The notes below the pieces were generated by a model. That model searched no databases. It saw only the letters and a list, made by a program, of their open reading frames with translations, and was not told where the DNA came from. Positions 58,941 to 64,000 of a stretch of 64,000 nucleotides of DNA are shown here, in pieces. Within the stretch, counting starts at the first letter, position 1, and each line of letters begins with the position of its first letter. The stretch comes from Collybiopsis luxurians FD-317 M1 (lineage: Eukaryota; Basidiomycota; Agaricomycetes; Agaricales; Omphalotaceae), in assembly GCA_000827265.1 (NCBI GenBank), contig KN834805.1, positions 244,305 to 308,304 of the forward strand, in the 5' to 3' direction. The position numbers and the translations under genes are program-made.

Positions 58941-59565
58941 ATGGCCGACTTTTACTTGACGGACGACAGCTCAAAAAACACTACCATCCTCCGATGCAGT
59001 GACAACCTCATCGAGTGGATAATAGAAACCCCCGCACAATTCCTCCACACGTCATAAACAACAATATATAAAGGTCCCTATCGGGAACCCATTGGCACTT
59101 TGGAGCTACATGACTTTCACGATGACATTGTGGAGGTAAGAGGAAGGAGTTTCCTACCCCAGCGAGCAAAGGAGTCAAATATTGTCTTTAGGTGAGTAGA
59201 TTTGTGTCAAACTATGATGTTCAGAGTACTGGAAAGCACAACAAAAGTCAGTCAAAGGAGTTTCAGGCTTCGGATGGGCGGGCTTACAAATGGAAATGGA
59301 AGTGGCATCACGGAACCTGGGGGGTGCGCCGAAAAATATATTTATTCAGGTGATGATGGTGCCAGTATTAATGTCGTCACAGCTGCTCGCACAAGATGGA
59401 AAACATACGCTAGTCGCCCAATTCCACAAAAAGAATGTCTCTGTGTACCCTCAGGCAATGCACATAGTGGACGAAGTGGTTGCTACTCTGTTCTACATGC
59501 AACAATGGAAAAAGAAACAGGACGAGATAGCTATTGATGGAGCTCAGGAGCTACTTTCTAGCTAA
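58941..59565 (+). pseudogene. DUF6593 family protein, copy c, with an in-frame stop
   Basis: It starts MADFYLTDDSSKNTT and keeps LIEWIIE, YREPIGTLELHDFHDDIVEVRG and, after an intron, SKEFQASDGRAYKWKWKWH. The last exon reads LLAQDGKHTLVAQFHKKNVSV, then YPQAMHIVDEVVATLFYMQQ, ending LLSS. A TAA at 59055-59057 falls in the variable loop where copy b has PLVGFHPRK, and I see no intron that would remove it. It is probably a recently disabled copy, unless an unusual splice skips the loop. Confidence 0.65.
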
Positions 59566-60940
59566 GCCCGAACAGAAATAGACGAGAACCTCATATCTAA
59601 TAAGGGAGAACTTACGTCTTTTTACAAGACCTTAAGCTGTATCACCATTTCGCAAATGAAAATGAAGCGAACGGAGAAGTCTCACGGCTCAAACGCGTCG
59701 ATCTACTAATCAGTGGCACTGCAGGGTTTTTCCCTACTGTACGCGCATTATTAGCGAGGCCGGAGAGAGGATAGTTTACGGAGACACGATCTGAGAAACA
59801 TTTTGAGGTCAATGCGATTTGTGCTCGGAGACGACATCTAAGCTTGTCGAGGTGGGAAATGCCGTTGAGCTCGAATTTCCAGCGTCATATCCGGTACCTG
59901 AGAGTATCCCGACCGAGGAACAATGCTCAAAATTTATTGCAAGAATGTTGTATCAGTACATGTGGATTGTATCTCTTTTGAAGGCGTTCCTTTTGAGAGT
60001 TCGGAAGGAACCATCAATCGAGAGGACCAGCGACGAGGTTGGGCATATGGAGATCAATGGGAGTAGGAAGAACTGATGTGCAATGAGGGACATTGGAAAA
60101 ACATACGCAAGTAATGCTAAGACTGCAGTGGGAGCTCCCGACAGGAATAGAAAACCTTGACAGCGTGTAGGGTGCGTATAGAGTCTGGACATGTCAGACA
60201 CACCGTAAGTATTTTTCCTGTCATAAACAAAAGAATTCTGAGGTTATAGAGCATGTGCTGCACTGTGCACGACATCAGCAAGCTTAGAGGGCACAGAACA
60301 ATAGCTAGAAATGCAGAAAAAACAGAGAGGATACACTTTGAACACTACTTTAAATTGTATACTGTACAATGCATTCGTTGTGGAGGTATGCAATTACAAA
60401 CAAGATTCTAGAACCTACATAGTACCGGTGGCGTTAAGAGAATCACGTTATCTCCTGCTGATGCGAGGACCGAATTTATTTCTCAGTACAACGGACGTTG
60501 CGGACGTTGACGTTGCTGAGACATTGCTGCTCAGTCTACTGATTTTTTCAGGTGGAAGGATACGGAGCCTAAATAGCCGAATGCCTCCCTCATCGATACT
60601 GTACGAGGATAGTAAACATCGCTACAAAAATAGCGCCAACACCTCGTATATGCAATCACTTCTGCGACCCTCGTGCCAATACTGGAGCACAAGGCGCGGC
60701 GGAAGTAATGATTCTCATCGTATCGACCATGCGGTTCCACCCCTATCAGGTTCAACGAACGTTCAACATTTGTTTCGACCTCAGACGCGATACTTGTGCT
60801 CAAACCGGCTCATTACTCCCTACGTCTCGATCGGGAGAAACACTACTATACTTACTGGGCATGGGATTTCATTATGCCATCCTGAGGGTATAAATTGACA
60901 AGTGGACGAAAAGATTTCTATTCGTTACCCTTCGGAAATC
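59566..60940. other. Intergenic region between DUF6593 copy c and sphingomyelinase-like gene 2
   Basis: Open frames at 59819-60076 and 60311-60898 have no recognisable domain or splice context and are not supported as genes. GGTATAAATTG at about 60888 lies about 50 bp upstream of the ATG of the next gene. Confidence 0.4.
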
Positions 60941-63822
60941 ATGCGCTTGAAACTGCTGAACTTGTTCTGCGGCTGGGTGGTGGTATTCCCAGCTCTTGTA
61001 ACTGCCCTCAGTGTCTCCGATGTCTTGGAAATTATCGAAAGCATTGTCGATTGCGCGACATGCCATGCTGCGCTGATCCCTCTTCAAGGACTTGCTCTTC
61101 TCGGAGACGATGCATTTTCAGACGTTTTGATCGGTGTTTGTGATGTTTCTGGTGTAAGTACCCCGGCCTACTCGTTAGCTTCAAAAACAGACGTTCTAGC
61201 ATAGTTGGAAGACGCCGATGTTTGCAGTGGCCTGATGACAAGATTGGGTCCAATTATTGCCCACGATCTCCGTAGTATTGACGCTTTAGATCAAACCGCT
61301 GGCCGTCTATGTGACGCTCTTTTTGGATTCTGCGCGTCGAAGACACCTAATTCGTTTACGGTTCCTCTTCCATCTCCGGTTGCACCAATTTCTCCGCCAA
61401 GCACACCTACTACGCGGGGAACTCCATTTCAAGTTGTTCATATCTCAGATGTACATATTGACAGGGATTATACGGTTCGTGAAAGATCATATCTCCGTTC
61501 AGAACGAACCGAATCGATGAAAATTTTAGGTCGGCTCTGAGGCAAACTGTACCAAAGTATGTAAAATTTAACCCTTTTTGACAAAATCTTTGCTGATGGA
61601 GCTTGTTCGCAGCCTATTTGCTGCAGAAACTTTGCAGACGAGGCTGGGGACCCTATCACGGATCCTGCTCAGCCTTTTGGTAATCAAAGATGTGATTCGC
61701 CAGCGGTTTTGTCAAACTCGATGCTCGAGGCGTTGAACAGCTTTAATGCTAAATTTGTGATGTCCACTGGCGATGTCGTAGCTCGTAAAGTAACCATTCA
61801 TCTTAGACGTAGCCCCGAATTTACTGTGCGTACGCAGATGATATTTGGTTGACCACTCAAGAGCAAGTTGCTTCATCTCGGCTTCTGTTGGCTCCATCTT
61901 GACGATACCCTACTATAGTGAAGTGACCTCGAATCTTAACGACTTCAATTCCGATATACTCTCGAAGATTAAGTCTCAGATGTTCCCTGGCTTTGGTATG
62001 GATTGCTCTCCCATCAATAGTGCTGGTAGTTCCTAGACATCACAAATGATTTCCTTCCACAGGGAACCAGTACGTGCTTCCTTCGTCGTAAATGTAATCA
62101 TGTTAACCTTTACTCCAAACGAAGTGATGTGACGCCGGTCAACGCATTCCCCCGAAATACAACTACCACAGCCAACGTCCAGTGGGTTTTTGGTAAGAAC
62201 TTTCTGAACGATCAACATCACGCCAATCTCATCCTTCATAGACCTTCAGAGTACGGACTGGGAGGTAAATTTGTTCTTCTTTGGCGGAATACCTATTCAG
62301 CTGACTGTATACATCCAAAGCCAATGATTGGTAGCGCTGCAAGCCAGCAAGTTGATCATATTTCTGGCAGTTATGCAGCTCCGGTCCCCGATACAAATTT
62401 GATGTACGCGAGGTCTCCGCAATATCCAGGATAAGCCTAACGTTTCTTTTGGGCTCTAGTATCCTATCCATAAACACGCAGTACTGGTATAGACTAAAGT
62501 ACGAAATTAAAGAGTCATCACCAAGTCCGCTATAATATTGACGCGAGATGTTTCGCTGAAGCTTCTGGCTGTATGATAGCGATACATTCCAGTACGTGCT
62601 TTCGATCAAGAGTCTCGCTTTCGAACGACTTGTTATCTCGCAGACCTGATCCGAATGGAGTCCTCGCTTTCATGGTTGAACAACTCCAGGCAGCAGAGAC
62701 TGCCGGGAAGAAGGTCTGGATCATTGGGCATATTCCACCAGGAGTTTCCGACACAACCGAAGATCAGGTCAACGATTCCATATCATTTGTAAAATTGAGA
62801 GTACTGACCGCCTGTGTTTACAGTCCAACTACTATGATCAAGTTATTCAACGATACAAAGACACCATAGCTGGGCAGTTCTTCGGGCACACGCACCTAGC
62901 GAGTTGGCCTTTAGAATGCCAGTTTACATCTCCACTAACCTTCACATTCCGCTAGGACCAATTTGAGATTGCCTACTCTGACTACAGCCACCAAACTGCT
63001 GCAAATGCGGTCGGAGTCGGCTTCATTGTAGGTGTTTTTTTCCCTTCAACAAACTTTGCTCATAGGTTTTCGCTATCTTTGCAGTGTCCCGCCCTTACCC
63101 CGACCAGTGAGTTTTTGCGACCCAGACTCATAGATTTCATCTCAAGTATTTTATTTTTAGGCGGCAATCCTGCATTCAAGGTTTATGACGTTGACCCTGA
63201 TACTTACGGACTCATGAATATTCGTGTCATATCAGGTCAGTTTACGATTCATTTAAGCCACTCGAAATTGCTTTTACAAGGGTGTGCCTTTAGCCAATCT
63301 CACCGATCCCACCTTCCAAGAGAATCGTACGTTCTCTTTTAGCTTCTCTGCGCACCTGCAGTCCGCTGAACACTTATTAAGCTACCTGGAGTCTCTACTA
63401 CGACGCACGAGAAGTATACGGTTCACTTGTCGGACTTCCCGCTACGTCGGAACTTACTCCGGCCTTCTGGCACAACCTTACGGAAGTTTTTGCGGCGAAC
63501 GAGACTGCATTCCAGCTGTACAACACTTTCCTTAGTCGAGGAGGAAACGTTGCTCCCTGCAACGATACCGATAACTGCAGAAGCAACACAATCTGTGACC
63601 TGAGAGCTTTGCGCGCTCAAAATAATTGTGTAAGTTTTTTAGTGGCCGTCTGGCGCTCTTCTATCGCGAGCTCAATGACACCTGTTAAAGGATGTCGATG
63701 AAGGTTTAGCCTCACTCACGAGGCGAACCGAGGAAGGGGTACGAAAGGCAACAACATCGCAATGTGAGGGAGTTGAAATCAGGGAGATTTTTGCCGAAAT
63801 TCAACGTAAATCGAAGGAGTAA
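60941..63822 (+). CDS. Acid sphingomyelinase-like phosphodiesterase, copy 2
   Basis: Paralogue of the gene at 55146 with matching exon order. Signal peptide LLNLFCGWVVVFPALVTA, saposin-B-like IIESIVDCATCHAALIPLQ, then EDADVCSGLM, VVHISDVHIDRDYT, ICCRNFADEAGDPITDPA and TGDVV. GNHDVTPVNAFPRNT is spliced as in copy 1, followed by VWIIGHIPPGVSDT and FFGHTHLDQFEIAYSDYS. Then VYDVDPDTYGLMN, AFWHNLTEVFAANE and the tail QCEGVEIREIFAEIQRKSKE. Two introns use GC donors: 61863-61918, shared with copy 1, and one starting at 62899 where copy 1 has GT. The metal-binding residues are all visible, so it should be active. Confidence 0.84.
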
Positions 63823-64000
63823 TATGGTAGGGTATTCAAAGCTGGATTGAAAACTATTCGAAATGCATTTGAATATCTCTTTGTTATCTTGGAATAAAAT
63901 GCCCAGAAACTTTTCTATTGTATCAACCGAACTTCGCATTTGAGGAACGACCGGGGAGTACTCTCCATGAAAGGCAACTTTAATGCCGTCTCCAGGCCGA
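63823..64000. other. Right window edge, 3' flank of sphingomyelinase-like gene 2
   Basis: Short flank with no visible feature other than a possible polyadenylation region (GGAATAAAATG at about 63890). Confidence 0.4.

Noticed and set aside
59819..60201. Short frames on both strands
   Set aside because: Overlapping frames on opposite strands with no recognisable family; likely chance.
60311..60898. 195-residue plus-strand open frame upstream of sphingomyelinase-like gene 2
   Set aside because: Composition is not protein-like, no motif, and it overlaps the promoter region of the next gene.
1..64000. Search for a single new multi-gene defence, biosynthetic or mobile system
   Set aside because: No backbone synthase, transposase, reverse transcriptase or conserved cassette was seen; the unusual signals are independent gene-level changes.

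Overview
The window looks like nuclear DNA of a mushroom-forming basidiomycete (Agaricomycetes). Genes are cut by many introns of about 45-75 nt. Several families typical of that group are present: F-box/leucine-rich proteins, DUF6593 proteins, an expanded type of G-protein alpha subunit, tandem Zn(II)2Cys6 regulators and NmrA-like reductases. Housekeeping genes (SEC11, EMC2, COQ2, ribosomal protein eL27, an exopolyphosphatase and a TFIIB-family factor) sit between recently duplicated and decaying accessory genes. No CRISPR array, rRNA, tRNA or prokaryote-like operon was seen. All gene models were spliced by hand from the sequence and from homology among the paralogues; exon edges are firm where coordinates are given and approximate elsewhere.

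Left part (1-14.7 kb): three paralogous minus-strand Zn(II)2Cys6 regulators (1736-4787, 6699-9712, 10444-13527) are interleaved with two broken copies of a GH128-type secreted glycosidase (888-1420, 5499-6560). Intact SEC11 (13847-14672) lies upstream of the third regulator. An orphan copy of the first SEC11 exon lies upstream of the first regulator, which shows that a block carrying the regulator and the start of SEC11 was copied. The first regulator now has an in-frame stop.

15-22 kb: three tandem alpha/beta-hydrolases (epoxide hydrolase/dehalogenase-like) with related promoters and a small secreted protein between copies two and three. The third hydrolase has Arg where the other two have the catalytic His.

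22-31 kb: exopolyphosphatase, a polytopic membrane protein, an aquaglyceroporin and a G-alpha subunit whose catalytic switch II Gln is Cys.

32-41 kb: an F-box protein, EMC2, a diverged TFIIB-like factor and a large F-box-like protein with low-complexity tracts.

42-49 kb: three tandem NmrA-like oxidoreductases, then COQ2 and ribosomal protein eL27.

49-64 kb: a birth-and-death region holding an F-box/LRR gene, three DUF6593 copies, a chimeric DUF6593/F-box fragment and two acid-sphingomyelinase-like genes. Between them lies an imperfect long hairpin (58264-58490) whose left arm is interrupted by a patch containing telomere-like CCCTAA repeats. GC-AG introns recur in this half of the window.

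The strongest candidates for something undescribed are the GTPase-site-altered G-alpha, the hairpin carrying telomere-like repeats, the active-site-altered third hydrolase and the chimeric DUF6593/F-box junction. No single new multi-gene system could be demonstrated from the sequence alone.
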